From assembly GCA_027924645.1 (NCBI GenBank), contig BSBN01001807.1:12232001-12296000 (forward strand): DNA of 64,000 nucleotides, read 5' to 3'. The notes beneath the pieces were generated by a model. The model did no database searches. It was given only the letters and a program-made list of their open reading frames with translations, and was not told the DNA's origin. Below are positions 1 through 12,438 of this stretch, one piece after another (within the stretch, counting starts at the first letter, position 1; each line of letters starts with the position of its first letter). The stretch is from Cunninghamia lanceolata. Its lineage: Eukaryota > Streptophyta > Pinopsida > Cupressales > Cupressaceae. The position numbers were made by a program, and so were the translations under genes.

Positions 1-860
1 TATTGATCCATACAATACATCCTGAGAAGGTCTTCTATAACCTGATTGACTCTTTCCATCTGACCATCTGTTTAAGGATGATATGCCGAACTGAAATTCA
101 ACTTTGTACTCAAAGCTGCATTTAGAGTTGTCCAAAATCTAGATGTCATGCAAGTGTCTCAATCTAAAATAATCATCTCTTGCTCTCCATGCAATCAAAA
201 GATCTCCTGAACAAACTTCTTAGCTAATACCAAAGAACCATCTGAAAGATTTCCTGGAATAAAATGTGCTACTTTTATCAACTTGTCCACAACTACTAAG
301 ATGACATCATGTTGATTCTTAGACATGGGCAACCCTTGAATAAAATCCATACTTATCACTTACCACTTGTATTCAGGAACACTGCGCGGACCTACAACAA
401 TCTTGTTGGATGCACATGCTTAGCTTTGAATCATTGGCACTCCAAATATCAAGCCACAAAATCCGTCACATCCTTCTTAAATCTAGGACAAAAGTATAAG
501 GGTCTCAAACCTTTGACCATCTTGGTCACTCCAGGGTGCCCGAATATGGTGCGTTGTGGGTCTCCTCAAGCACTAACTTCCTCAATTTTCTTGAGTCAAG
601 AATATACATCCTTCCCTGATATCTCAAAAGTCCATCTGACTCAATCACATAAGCATCAAACCTGTGATCTAAGGGGTCTACTTCCAAATCTTGCTTTACT
701 CTTTCATAATGCTCATCCCTTTGAAGATTCTGAATTACTTTTTGCTTCAAATTGGATCTCGTTGTAACCATGGCAACCAAATGTCTTCTTCTACTAAGAG
801 CATCTGCTACTCTATTCTCATTTCCTTTTATATACTCAATTCCAAAGTCATACTCACTAA
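1..860 (-). pseudogene. Ty3/gypsy integrase (fragment, runs off the window)
   Basis: Integrase joins retroelement cDNA to host DNA. At 526-780 the N-terminal part reads into the His of the HHCC zinc-binding region (LEETHNAPYSG) and then shifts frame; the continuation keeps FVAxYLECQ-like residues in another frame. The catalytic core is recognisable near 270-345 (SMDFIQGLPMSKNQHDV, then VVVDKLIKVAHFIPG). Near 1-130 a third frame keeps SRFWTTLNAALSTK and TDGQMERVNQVIEDL. At least two frameshifts and several stops make it non-functional. The C-terminal end, including any chromodomain, is off the window. Confidence 0.85.
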
Positions 861-959
861 GGAATTCTAACCACCTTCTCTGTCATGCATTAAGGTTAGG
901 TTGAGTAAATATATAGTTGAACCCTAAATGGTTTGTTTTTAACTCAAAGGGCTTACCTA

Positions 960-1235
960 GAAGATAATGCCTCCACATCTAAAGTGCATGAACTATGGCG
1001 GCTAACTCAAGATCATGCAGTGCATAGTTTAACTCATATTGCTTTAGCTTCCTTGATTCATATGCAACCACTTGCTCATTCTGCATCAACACTCCTTCTA
1101 CTCCTCCCAAAGCATTAGTTATAACTATAAAGTGACCATTAGGATCTGGTATGGTCAAGATAGGAGCAATTGTGAGCTTTTCCTTTAGCACTTAGAAAGC
1201 TTGCTCACACCTTTTTGTCCATTCAAACTTCTCAC
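960..1235 (-). pseudogene. Ty3/gypsy RNase H domain
   Basis: Follows the RT in the same element and would degrade the RNA strand of the RNA-DNA hybrid. The minus strand reads [17 protein letters not shown], then [17 protein letters not shown] and [12 protein letters not shown], all hallmark blocks of gypsy RNase H. The first catalytic Asp (normally T-D-A) is Asn here (TNA), while the Glu in DLELAA is kept. The domain is flanked by stops, so it is an inactive remnant. Confidence 0.85.
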
Positions 1236-1239
1236 CCTT

Positions 1240-2088
1240 CTATTGTAGTGAGGTAATCAGTGTTGCTATAGTTGAGAAACCTTCCACAAACTTCCTATAA
1301 TAACCTGTAAGTCCCATAAAACTTTTGACTTCTATTACACTCTGAGGTGCAAGCCATTCCATTATTGCTTTAATCTTCTCAGGATCAACTACAATCCTTT
1401 CTACTAAGATCACATGACCAAGATAGTGCACCTTATCTTGAAAGAAAGTACACTTAGATAGCTTACCATAAAGTTTTCACTCTGTCAAGTGTTGCAAGAC
1501 TATCCTCAGATGCCTTTCATGCTCTTCCACTGATTTAGAGTATATCAATATGGCATCAAGGAATATCAACACAAAATCATCTAAGCAATCACTGAATATG
1601 ATATTCATCAAATTCATGAAGGCTACTGGAGCATTAGTCAACCCAAATGGTACCAATGTGAACTCATGGTGACCATATTGAGTTCTAAAAGTTGTCTTAG
1701 AGATGTCTTCATCCTTAATCTGTAATTGGTGATAGCCAGATCTCAAGTATATCTTGGAGAACACCATAGCTCCCTTCATCTGATTGAAGAGCTCATCTAT
1801 TCTTGGGAGTGGGTACTTATTCTTTATAGTATCTTTATTAAGCATCCTATAATCAATGCATAACCTCAAAGTCCCATCCTTCTTCTTTACAAAGATGACT
1901 GGTGCACCCCAAGGCGACACACTAGGTCTAATGAACCCTTGATTTAGCAACTCCTGCAATTGTGCTTTAAGCTCATACAATTCTGTAGTAGTCATCTTGT
2001 AGGGTGCCTTAGATTGAGGCTTAGTCCCTAGTAGCAAAGCAATTGAGAAGTCAAATTCTCTCTTAGGTGGTAACTCTGTCAACTCCAC
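1240..2088 (-). pseudogene. Ty3/gypsy reverse transcriptase
   Basis: The minus-strand frame 2088-1477 covers most of the RT palm and fingers: [65 protein letters not shown] stop near 1477 separates it from the thumb/connection part at 1431-1240 (HYLGHVILVERI, GLTGYYRKFVEGF). Two catalytic aspartates are lost: the conserved SKIDLRSGYHQ block reads [11 protein letters not shown], and the usual FxDD box reads FLDA. The polymerase therefore cannot have been active in its present form. Confidence 0.9.
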
Positions 2089-2100
2089 AAGGAATACCTC

Positions 2101-2600
2101 TCAAAAATCTCTAAGGATTGGGTAGTCATTGAATGATGGTTCTTCACTGTCAAGGTCCTTTACTTGGACAACATAAATGGCACACCCTTTCCTCTTGGCT
2201 TTCTTCAATTGCATAGTTGAGATTTGTCTAAGTTCTAAAGGTCTCTTAGATCTATTAATTTCTACTTGATTTCCTAGGTCATCCAAACATCTAACAACTT
2301 TGTCTTCACAATTTACTAGAGACTTATGTTCATCTAACCAGTTGATTCCTAGAATCACATCATAAGACCCTAAAGGTGCCACATATAGATTAACTTGCAT
2401 CTAAACACTTGGGAGATCTAATTCACTGCATGCTAGACATGAGTCTACTCTCTTCTCTACTCTATTGTCATATTGTACAATCCATGAGTTTTCCATATGC
2501 CCAGGTCTAATACATAACTTTGATACTACTCTAGGATCTACAAAACATTATGTGGCACCAGTATCAATCAAAATAGAAATAGGTAGTCCATAGAGCTTAC
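2101..2600 (-). pseudogene. Ty3/gypsy aspartic protease
   Basis: The minus strand near 2590-2540 reads ILIDTGAT, the aspartyl-protease active-site loop, followed directly by a stop where a conserved residue is expected. The C-terminal part at 2400-2101 keeps the flap-to-end block (LGSYDVILGINWLDEHK) typical of gypsy proteases. It lies between the gag zinc knuckle and RT, as expected. At least two in-frame stops (near 2549 and 2401) interrupt it. In the family it processes the gag-pol polyprotein. Confidence 0.85.
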
Positions 2601-2795
2601 CTTGAAACTGTATGGGTGCCACTTAAAGTCTGCTTGTCGATTGTCCACTGCGGCCCATGTATCTAATGTTGAGGTGCTCCTTGTTGATTTCGATTTCCTC
2701 TTCCCACTTATCTCTGGGGACATGAATTAGCATAATGCTCTCCTCTACAAACATAGCATCCACCCCTAGGTGCTTTTGGTCCTTCAGTCCTTTCC
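2601..2795 (-). pseudogene. Ty3/gypsy gag C-terminus with CCHC zinc knuckle
   Basis: The minus strand at 2758-2720 reads CYVCRGEHYANSC, a perfect C-x2-C-x4-H-x4-C nucleocapsid knuckle. A stop follows about four residues later (CPQR then stop). This is the distal part of the gag whose beginning lies at 8728-9816; the copia insertion splits the two. With the insertion and one target copy removed, the upstream end NNT joins QRERT in frame. Confidence 0.88.
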
Positions 2796-2800
2796 CGTTG

Positions 2801-3853
2801 TGAAAGGAAGCAAGGTGTGCGAAAATCACTTCCTACACTAATCTAATGAGGGGAGGGGAGTGCAAATTTATTTTAACCTTTACAATTATAGAATGTTTAA
2901 CACAACAACAGAGATATTGCAGCAATGCACCACATAAGAATGTAAGACAGAAGAAGAGAGACACAAGATATACGTGGGGAAAACCCTTATCAGGTAAAAA
3001 ACCCCACTCCAAAACCTGCACAATGTATTATCAAAACTGTAATGGTTTACAATACACTTGCAATGCAAGCTCTCAAGAGTCTTCAACACTCATATCTGGA
3101 GTCAATCTGGCAGCATAACAACACCTGTCTATCACCTCTTGTTTATCCTCTCCAAGCACCTGCTTATATTGAAGTTTTCAAGGCAAAAACTAAACATATC
3201 TTAGAATGGGCATCCAACTTGGCCTCATGGCCCAAAACCCACACCTAGGGACACTTGTCCAACACTACAGCATGGTCATGACACTTGTCATATCACCCCA
3301 TCCCAATATGGTCGCCAATTTCCAATTTGGGCAATGACAAATGCTCTTACACACCAACCAGCTGTCATAGAATCTGTCATAGTTGTCATAACTTACAGTT
3401 GTAAGAGAATATGTCATAAACAAGCTATAAACAACATATTCTCTTATAACATGACAAAACCCTCCTTGGGACGCTCAAAGATGCCTTCTTCCAAGATGCC
3501 TTGTGACACATGTCTTCACCTATCATAGAACTTTCTATTTCTGACTCTTACATGTCATAAAACTGTCATAGGAATCTGTCATAACCGTTTTGGTCAAGAT
3601 TCACTTACACACTGGTCAAGATGCCAACACATGGTAGAAAACCTCTACCATACAAAAGGGACGCCTATCTCCACATGGAGTGAGTTGACCATCCTAGTCA
3701 CCTTACAAGTGGAGTGACAACTCATCGTGCCACTTCACACTAGATGACAAAATAGGATGTGCAACAAAATTACAACATAAGCTAAGTAAATAAATTACAT
3801 TACAATAATAAATGCAAAGAATTTACAAGGTTGAGACACCTTAATTCCCAACA
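2801..3853 (-). repeat. Copia 3' LTR
   Basis: Plus strand runs from TGAAAGGAAGCAAGG to TTAATTCCCAACA; on the element strand it begins TGTTGGGAATTAAGG. It matches the 7669-8722 copy along its whole length with scattered substitutions. Short frames in both orientations here are LTR shadows. Confidence 0.92.
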
Positions 3854-3866
3854 TTCTCCCACTTGT
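3854..3866 (-). other. Copia polypurine tract
   Basis: On the minus strand an ACAAGTGGGAGAA tract ends exactly at the 3' LTR. This tract is typical of Ty1/copia elements and primes plus-strand DNA synthesis. Confidence 0.8.
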
Positions 3867-3879
3867 CGAACACCTTGTA

Positions 3880-4150
3880 ATAGCCAATAGAAATAAGAGG
3901 ATTTAACTGCTATAGGCCAAAAGGCCCATAGACTTCGAACACCATCTGAACTTCTCTGTGCCCACTAGTTTCGTTAATGCATCTACAACATCACACTCTG
4001 ACTGTCACAACAGATAGTAAACTGTCCTGCACCAACACCAATATCTGAACACAAAAACTCTTAAGCCAAATGGCTTTCTGGTAAGCATGAGTAGCTGCCA
4101 AGTACTTAGCTCAACTAAACTCAACTATGCTCACTAGCTTTACAGAAGCA
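3880..4150 (-). pseudogene. Copia pol C-terminus (RNase H end)
   Basis: Minus-strand frames keep AKYLAATHAYQKAIWLK, the copia RNase H block that normally follows the SSTEAE motif, and then, after a frameshift, DVVDALTKLVGTEK, the standard copia C-terminus just before the 3' LTR. Stops and at least one frameshift show it is inactive. This places the end of pol about 60 bases from the polypurine tract. Confidence 0.82.
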
Positions 4151-7100
4151 CCTGTAACATCTTCCAAGTGATCACCAACATGGCAAAAGATTAGAATGCC
4201 AAAAATATGATGAAACACTAAATGCCACATAGACACACCAATGTATCCAACTTCAAACTGGTTAACAGAACATAACTTTGAAGTCCAAACATCTTCAAAA
4301 CAAGATCAAGAACGTAAGCTCCAAAATAGTTAGAACAACAACCACAGCTAGTTGTTTACATCCAACTAAATAACCACCATTGATAGAAATTTTGAACATG
4401 ACATATTCAGCCCATACTGCAACTCTTATTCCTATATAATCCACTGTCCTGCTCAAAGTTATCATCTCCAATGATAACAAACATACCAATAACCATTGAT
4501 GTGCAAAAAATCTGAAGACGTTTGATACTGTAGTCCAATGAAAAAACCATCTACCAAAGATATATAGACATCCTAGGAATCAAACTACACGAGCAATGCC
4601 AACTGAAGTAACTCAAAGTCTACCAGTCAGCACTTACATAAAAGTGTGGCTTATAATCAAAACATATAATACAAAGAACAATTACAATGATCTGCAAACT
4701 ACAACCAATTGTTGCAAAACAGAGCATACTTCCACAAACAGTTTTCAGCTCACTCTCTCACCTCTGATCTCCTCCACTTCTCCAAAGTCCACATCTAAAA
4801 AGAACACATATTGTTGCCAAAAAACAATAAAGTACAACAATAGTAGATGACCACAAACCCAATGATCATACTAGATGAAAAAGAACCTCTAGGAAGAAAA
4901 AGAGACCATAAAGAGAAACTGCAAACCATAACATGTCCTTCTGCCAACATCACCAAGTGCTAAGTTGTGCTAAGTATGATCTCCTTCACAAAACCCCAAC
5001 TGAAAAGCCTTAACAACACCCAAACATTCAATCTCATAAGATCAAATAAACATCAACATGGATGTAAGCCTCTCTAAACAAGGTAAATCAAACTCAAAAC
5101 CATTCCATAACAGGGAATAATCCCAATCACATCTCCTAAACTCTTCATAAATGAACATCATAAATTAAACCATACGAATCAAGAAGATAACCATGTTGTC
5201 ATCCCTCAAATGAAACCTCTAGAACCAATAACAGTAGCTCAAGATTCATATCTATGAGAAATAAAAGCATAAAACAAATGAATCTGAAATAACCTGGGCA
5301 ATACCTATCAAAACATTTTCTGTCGAGTGAACTAAGAGTGGGGAATGAGACTGATCCACTGAGATACACTGAGTCTCATATACTCTCTCCAAGAACAATC
5401 TCCTCTCAAGTTCAAATATGAACTCACATCCATAACAAATGAAGGCCTCTCGGTCTTTCTGCTGAAATTTAACCATTCCAACACATGATCCCTACAACAA
5501 GAGATCTCAAGCCTCACCTCAAGTCTCTCTAGTATCCATGAGCATCCATCAACCAATACATGCCAACTTCAAATGCATTCTGGAAAATCATGAAGCTTCA
5601 GGCAAATGATTAATACTCAAAATCAAAGAGAACAAACAAGATCACTGTCAGAACTCCCACTGCACATATGCATGATCAAGAAGCCCATCATGACATTATG
5701 ATCTAACCATCTCCTCGTAAGAAGATCACATACACCAAAGCGTACAATGATGCATACATCCTGTCTCAAGAGAACATGTATCATGCCAAAACTTTAAGCT
5801 AGCATCAAGAGTAAATCATGACATAGTAACAACATCTCTAATCAAAGGATAAACATGTCATATTGACAAATCATAAACCTGACACCTCAATCAAGATGTC
5901 AACATCTCAAAACATATGAAGATAAGCATCTCCTGACAATAAAACTGAAGATGCCAAAGAACTCTCAAAACCAAGAGCTCCTCCATGACACCAATATCCA
6001 CTGCAGAAGATCATTCATCACTTATGATGAATCCAACATCATTGCCAAAGATCCCACTGAAACTATGATACCGATCTTATCAAGGCATCATGATAACCAT
6101 CCTCTCAATGAAGATCATCCATGGCTCTAACGCAATCTAACAATTGTCCTGTGCAATATTAGCAACACAAAAGAATAAAATAGAACCAAGATCTCCAAGT
6201 CGAGAAGATAAAACCATCACTGTCAAAAGCTCACATTAAACTGTGTAACCAAGCTATCCGTGACATCATGATAAACATGCTATAAGCCCCAATAATTGAC
6301 TATCCATGCACTCTATTTATCCATCTTCTTATCCCAATGCAACATACTAATACATAAATGACCACAGACAAGGCCAACTAACAAAATCTACATAAACACT
6401 TAATCAAACCCGTGGATAAAGACAGTCCACATTCGAGTTATCTCACTACAACTAATGGGTAGCTAATCCACAAACTACATAACTCAAAGATCCAAAACAA
6501 ATGTAACATGCAAACTCATTGTTACATTAGTAACCTGCAAACTAAGATACCAAAGAAGACAATCCATAGACTTCAAGACTCAATCATCAAATCAATTCTA
6601 TATTCAATTTGCCAATAAGTCCACAAACGAGTGATCGTAGTCAAGGAACTAATCAAGCATTATGTTGTAGAAATAATGAGTGATAAATCACATACCAACA
6701 TCTCCACACTGAGAAAGATACAAACCTCCTCACATTATGCACGAAGCATACATACAAATATGCAACTATCTTACATCCAAAAACACTCTCAAGGAATCAT
6801 AATCTGAAAAATAGTTTGTCTGCAGATCTACAAAACCACAAGTTTTGATTAACCATGTAAAACCTGCAAAACCACCATGTCTCTGACATACATGCAAATC
6901 CACATCCACTTATCATCTGGAAAACACACCAGTCTGAAAATCACCAATATAGTTAAACCAGAATAATGGAATAACATAGATAAGCATAACCATAGATTTT
7001 TGAAATGGAACATCTACAAAACCCTTAGATCAAAACAATATGAAACTAAGACATAAAAGTACAGCCAACTAAATGAAATAGAGGTCCAGGAACTTTAGGC

Positions 7101-7354
7101 CCACTTGTAGGCCAACTCCACAACCATCACCATGTAGAAGCATATGAAGGAGCTAGGTTGTTCCAGAAGCTTTCAAACCATCCAAGGATTAACTCCACAA
7201 CCTACATGCATTCAGGGTTAACAAGACAATGTCTTCCAATGCCAGGGATTAAAACCAAGCACCCAACATAAGCACATCAAACCATAGTCATGACAACCCA
7301 AGTTTCTCCATGTGATCAGGGAGCCAAGAACGAACACCCAACATGAATATTTTG
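4151..7354 (-). pseudogene. Degenerate copia interior (integrase/RT region)
   Basis: This stretch should hold protease, integrase and RT of the copia element. I find no motif that I can name with confidence and no frame above about 85 codons. Its plus strand is strongly A/C-rich. It is best treated as saturated pol remnant, possibly shortened, since the whole interior (3.8 kb) is smaller than usual for copia. Confidence 0.5.
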
Positions 7355-7552
7355 CTACAAATGACCATAGAATGATGGAACATAACCAACATGCATGGGG
7401 TTATTGCATACTGTCAAACAGGAACTCCAAATCAATAACATACTAAATGTAATCTCATGATCAACTCTAGAACACTCCAACTTAAGTTTCTGTAACTCAA
7501 CATTTTTGCTGTTAAACATCCTCATCTCTATTCTTTCGAATGTGCTTGCCAT
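7355..7552 (-). pseudogene. Copia gag N-terminus
   Basis: Starts at ATG 7552 on the minus strand, about 100 bases after the PBS. It reads MASTFERIEMRMFNSKN then VELQKLKLE, matching the plant copia gag opening in which F-N-G-x-N-(F/Y)-x-x-W-K-x-x-M is conserved. The Trp of that block is Gln here, and the frame soon diverges. It is a short remnant of the capsid gene. Confidence 0.78.
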
Positions 7553-7653
7553 CTCATTCCTGCAACAAGATTTTAGAATACTCTACACAGACTCCCACTT
7601 AACCTAATATTAGTACACAAAACCCCTATCCAACAACTAGGACCAAAGAGAAT

Positions 7654-7666
7654 GGCTCTGATACCA
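7654..7666 (-). other. Copia primer binding site
   Basis: Minus-strand TGGTATCAGAGCC, complementary to the initiator Met tRNA 3' end, two bases from the 5' LTR edge. Confidence 0.88.
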
Positions 7667-7668
7667 AC

Positions 7669-8722
7669 TGAAAGGAAGCAAGGTGTGCAGAAATCACTTC
7701 CTACACTAATCTAATGAGGGGAGGGGAGTGCAAATTCATTTTAACCTTTACAATTATAGAATGTTTAACACAACAACAGAGATATTGCAGCAATGCACCA
7801 CATAAGAATGTAAGATAGAAGAAGAGAGACACAAGATATATGTGGGGAAAACCCTTATCGGGTAAAAAACCCCACACTCCAAAACTTGCACAATGTATTA
7901 TCAAAACTGTAATGGTTTACAATACACTTTCAATGCAAGATCTCAGGAGTCTTCGACACTTGTATCTGGAGTCAATCTGGCAGCATAACAACACCTATAT
8001 ATCACCTCTTGTTTCTCCTCTCCAAGCACCTGCTTATATTGAAGTTTTCAAGGCAAAACTGAACATATCTTAGAATGGGCATCCAACTTGGCCTCATGGC
8101 CCAAAACCCATGCCTAGGGACACTTGTCCAACACTGCAGCATGATCATGACACTTGTCATATCACCCCATCCCAATATGGTAGCTTATTTCTAATTTGGG
8201 CAATGACAGATGCTCTTACGCACCAACCGGCTGTCCTAGAATCTGTCATAGTTGTCATAACTTACAGCTATAAGAGAATCTATCATAAACAGGCTATAAA
8301 TAGCATATTCTCTTACAACATGACAAAACCCTCCTTGGGGCGCCCAAAGATGCCTTCTTCCAAGATGCCTTGTGACACATGTCTTCACTTGTCATAGAAC
8401 TTTCTATTTCTGACTCTTACATGTCATAAAACTGTCATAGGAATCCATCATAACCGTTTCGGTCAAGATTCACTTACACACTGGTCAAGATGCCGACACA
8501 TGGCAGAAAACCTCTACCACACAAAAGGGACGCCTATCTCCACATGGAGTGAGTTGACCATCCTAGTCACCTTACAAGTGGAGTGACAACTCATCGTGCC
8601 ACTTCACACTAGATGAGAAAACAGGATGTGCAACAAAATTACAACATAGGCTAAGTAAATAAATTACATTACAATAATAAATGCAAGGAATTTACAAGGT
8701 TGAGACACCTTAATTCCCAACA
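7669..8722 (-). repeat. Copia 5' LTR
   Basis: Direct copy of 2801-3853, with terminal TG and CA. Followed by CGCTA (8723-8727), the mutated target duplication of CGTTG at 2796-2800. Confidence 0.92.
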
Positions 8723-8727
8723 CGCTA

Positions 8728-9816
8728 GGTGTTATTACGGTTGTTATAGCCACCTCTTTTGTTTCCTCCATGTTGGTTTCCACCATTTCCATCCCGAGAG
8801 TTATTACCTCTCTTCAAACTCCTAATCTAGCAATTTCTATTACCTTGATTGTTATTCTGATTAAAATTTTGTTGGTTATTCTGAGGTCTCTTATTGGCAA
8901 ACTTCACATCTCTTTACTTACGATAATTGGCTACTTGTTGTAGCTTGTGCTCTTGTTTAATTACTTTCTCAAAAACCACATCCATAGTCAGTGGATAATG
9001 AATGTCTACCTCTACTCCAATCTAGGGCCTTAAGCCTAATATAAACTTCCTGATCTGGAATCTCTCATCCATCTGGTATTGTGGAACATACTTAAGTAGA
9101 TGCGAGAACCTATCCCAATAACTAGTTACAAACATTCCCCCTTGAATCAAATTCTGAAACTCCATCATCTTCTTGTTGAAGAAGAGCTGTGGTAACCACT
9201 TTTTCCTGAAAAGTTGTAGGAAAATTTCTTAAGTTATTTCACCAGGTAACAGTTTCTTATCTTCCTTCTCATTGTCCCACTATGTTTCTGCTTCTCCAAT
9301 TAATTGATATGATCCCCACATTACATTTATGTGATCAGAAAGATTTTGAAGCTCAAAGTATTTCTCCATTTCTATGATCTATGCTTTAGCTCCATCTCCA
9401 ATTGTCTTTCCATCAAATTTGGGCGGTGAGACCTTCTTGAGATCTTTCCCCAACTCTTCTTCAATCCTTACTCAATTGTTTGCATTCTCTCCAACTTTAT
9501 GAATCTGGACTTCTATCATTGGGTTCTCATTATGTGCCTCTGCCCTTGGGTTTTCATTACCCTAATTTGCATTTGTACCTCCTAGATTTTCATTCTGATT
9601 CTACTCTTTATAGTTCCCTCTGATCTCTTGCTCAAGAGTATCCATTCTCTTACTCTCTTGGGTTAAGAGGGCAAGAATGTGATCCAAATTTCCATCTTGA
9701 TCATTATTGGTTTCACCACAATTCCTTCTATTTTGACCATTATTTGCATCTCCATGGTTTCTTTCATTTTGATCACTTCTTGATCCTCCACTACGATTAG
9801 TGTTTATAGTATTCAT
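8728..9816 (-). pseudogene. Ty3/gypsy gag, N-terminal and capsid part
   Basis: Starts at an ATG on the minus strand at 9816 (MNTINTNRSGGSRSDQNERN). The Asn/Gly-rich N-terminus is followed, with several stops, by a Retrotrans_gag-type capsid: PPKFDGKTIGD, MEKYFELQNL, FRKKWLPQLFFNKKMMEFQN and a late FANKRPQNNQQNFNQNNNQG linker. The linker leads to the zinc knuckle at 2720-2758 on the far side of the copia insertion. The start lies about 70 bases downstream of the PBS, as expected for a gag ATG. Confidence 0.85.
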
Positions 9817-9886
9817 GATGAATAATCTACATCAAGTTTACAACTTAGCATAATAGTCCCAAATAGGCCCTAGTATCAAACCTAGA

Positions 9887-9898
9887 GCTCTGATACCA
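9887..9898 (-). other. Primer binding site, initiator Met tRNA type
   Basis: The minus strand reads TGGTATCAGAGC, complementary to the 3' end of plant initiator Met tRNA. It sits two bases from the LTR edge at 9901 and just upstream of gag, fixing the minus-strand orientation. Confidence 0.85.
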
Positions 9899-9900
9899 AA

Positions 9901-12164
9901 TGTAAAGTACTCATTCCATCACAAAAGTTACATGAAGTAAATAATCCCCTTAAATACATCATCTCAAGTAAATGATAAATCTCATCAACATGAATCAATA
10001 AAAGTCATTAAATCTTACAAATCACGTGCTTAATCCAAGTGTTAGAACTATAAAAGAATATACAAAGTCCATTGTCTTTCATGCTATAAATCATCCAATG
10101 ATAATTACAAGATACAATAATCATGTCCAATATAAGAATAATAAATCAAACAACTCTCCAGTCGCCACGAACGGGCACATGGTCCTCTTGCGAGCCGAGA
10201 GAGGGGAACATGGCTTAGGCGCTTTTCCACCTAACCATGAAGCAATTACACTTCCCCAGATCCCTTCATAACACGACGGAAACCCAACCCTACACAAAAT
10301 GTTTAGCTACTTGGAAACAACTTGCAGGAGGGAACACCCGATGCAACCTGAAGTCTAATGTACAAATCTAAATAATGATATGCAAATTGTCTCACAACAA
10401 GATGTGGTAGAGATATATATAAATAAAGTTTTGCTAGACAAATATTCATCTTTTTCAATGAATTCCTAGCTTAGGCCTAAGCATTTAAAATAGTTTAAGA
10501 TTCAATTCCTGAAAAGAGGAAAAGTCATCTCTGATAATCCACATTCGGCATCCTAGCCCAAAATTAACCCCAAACACACTTAAGATATAATCTACTTTCT
10601 TTTCAAAAATAAATAACAACCCATATTCGCCTATAACCATCTCTAATCCCTTCCCTTTGCATCATTCACGAAAACACACTTTCAAGCAAGTAGTAAAGAA
10701 GAACATCATACATTCATTTGAATGCAATTATAAATATAGATTCTATAATCTGATTATATTCTCTAACTATATTTCATTGTTTAAATAGTTTGTAGAAAAC
10801 TAATGTTAATTACTTCCTATCCAATGTTGTTTCATAATTCAAGCAATTCATTTGAAATAAGAGAATTGATAATAGTGTATGATTGGTTTCAACATCTCAC
10901 AACTAATTTTAAAAGCATAGGTAAAATCAGAAAAATGCACTGTCTCTATTTTAAGTAGTAATATAACTATTTTTTAGAGAGTTTCAAAATGAAGCTATAG
11001 GAACTTAATATAACGAGCTACAGGTATCTATAAATCAGGCTATAGGAACTCACAAGAAGATTGATATAGAAATAAAAGACTGTGACAGTGGTAAAAGAAT
11101 TTTGTGACAGTGATAAACAAAAAAGCTATAGGTATAGTAATCAGGTTACTGAAGTATGTTTGTAGAATGAGATAACAGTGATGGAAAAATAAAAATAGAT
11201 CTACAACAATGATTTAATTACTATCATCTGAGTTTTGAGAGTTGTCTCAAAAGCAAGGCCACTTCACTTTATAAACAGAGACCAACAAAGCAAACACAGC
11301 TTGACCAAGATGTAGAGGCCGACACCTAATAAAAGAATCATTTCTAGCAGCAAAAATATAGAGGAAAACACAAGCTATATGAATGATAAAAATATAGTTT
11401 AGGCATACGCTCCAAGCCGAGACAAAAGATATTGGTTAGCATGATTTTTAGGGTCGACGCTCAACGGAAAGAAGCCTCTATCATCAGCAAAATTTACATA
11501 GAAAGAAAGCAAGCATAAGGTAATCACTACAACAACTAAAGAGGATATTAAAAAAGATCATAAAACTATTTTCACAGGCTATCGTTTAGCAGGCCATTAC
11601 CCACAACTAGGCCGCCCCAAATCAAGCCATCAAAACAAGAAACAAGCCAAAGAAATACTTAGGCCGATGCCAAAAAAAGAAGAGACTGATCCAAGCATAT
11701 TACAGAGGAAAAAGAAGAGGCAGGCGACAGGAAATGGTTCAAGGCAAGAATGGAAATCACAATCTAGTCGCTCACAATATAACATAGACCAGAGAAAAAG
11801 ATAGATCACAGGCCAAAATTAATCATGGGTTTAACAGTATTATCAACCATATATTAATGCAAACAAAACAATGGAAATACCCGATTCATTAGCTGGTGAA
11901 AAAGGTTGATTCCTGCCTCTGTTGCTGATCACTTCTTCTCCCCTATGCTCCTTTCTATCGCTCCAAAAATAATGATCTCTTTCTTTCTTCTGCCCTTCGT
12001 TTTTAATAAAAATCCCCCTCTAACAATGACACCCATAAAATTAGATTGGAGTTTCTTGTAAATATTGTCAGTTACCTTCTGATTTGCATGCCTTTTTGGC
12101 ATCCATAGCATCCCATTTTCTTTGAAAATAAAATAAACTTCTTTATTTTTGTTGCTTGCATGAC
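9901..12164 (-). repeat. 5' LTR of the Ty3/gypsy element
   Basis: The inner edge is fixed by the PBS: on the plus strand the LTR begins TGTAAAGTACTC at 9901. The outer edge is my estimate: GCATGACA ends at 12164, giving a minus-strand start of TGTCATGC. The 2.26-kb length is plausible for a plant gypsy LTR. No convincing protein frame is seen inside; short frames there are chance. It cannot be compared with the partner LTR, which is outside the window. Confidence 0.5.
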
Positions 12165-12234
12165 AGTTCTTTTTCTTTTATTTAATTTATTAAGATATCT
12201 AATTATAATATATATTATTAATATCACTTATTTT

Positions 12235-12438
12235 AGCCCGCATGGGTAGTGGAGTTGGCTTGGGCTATGGGTTTTCTCCCCATTGGTTTCGGGTTCGACA
12301 CCCTCCCAAGCTTAAGAGGTGGGCCTTCTAATGGGCGGTAGCGTCCACCCGTAGGGATTAGTCTCACCCCAGCTCACCTTTCGGTCCCCCTAGGAGGCTA
12401 GCTAAGCCGGAGCCATGTGGCTGGGTCGTGGGGACACA

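Larger units (their letters stand above)
2801..8722 (-). mobile_element. Ty1/copia LTR retrotransposon, complete ends, decayed interior
   Basis: Two direct LTRs of about 1.05 kb (2801-3853 and 7669-8722) flank a 3.8-kb interior. A Met-tRNA PBS abuts the right LTR and a purine tract (minus-strand AAGTGGGAGAA) abuts the left, so transcription is minus-strand. The gag start and copia RNase H end are recognisable, giving superfamily assignment. Target duplications are CGTTG at 2796-2800 and CGCTA at 8723-8727, which differ by two transitions. The insertion lies within gag of the older gypsy element. Confidence 0.9.
1..12164 (-). mobile_element. Ty3/gypsy LTR retrotransposon, partial, interrupted by a copia element
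   Basis: Read on the minus strand from right to left the order is 5' LTR, PBS, gag, zinc knuckle, protease, RT, RNase H, integrase, which is the Ty3/gypsy order (integrase last). The 3' end and 3' LTR lie beyond position 1. The element is split at 2801-8722 by a copia insertion inside gag. All domains carry stops and frameshifts, so it is an inactive relic. The right boundary at 12164 is inferred from a terminal CA (TGTCATGC on the minus strand) and cannot be confirmed, because the other LTR is outside the window. Confidence 0.85.

Noticed and set aside
309..767. 152-codon plus-strand frame
   Set aside because: Antisense shadow of the minus-strand gypsy integrase, which has clear motifs.
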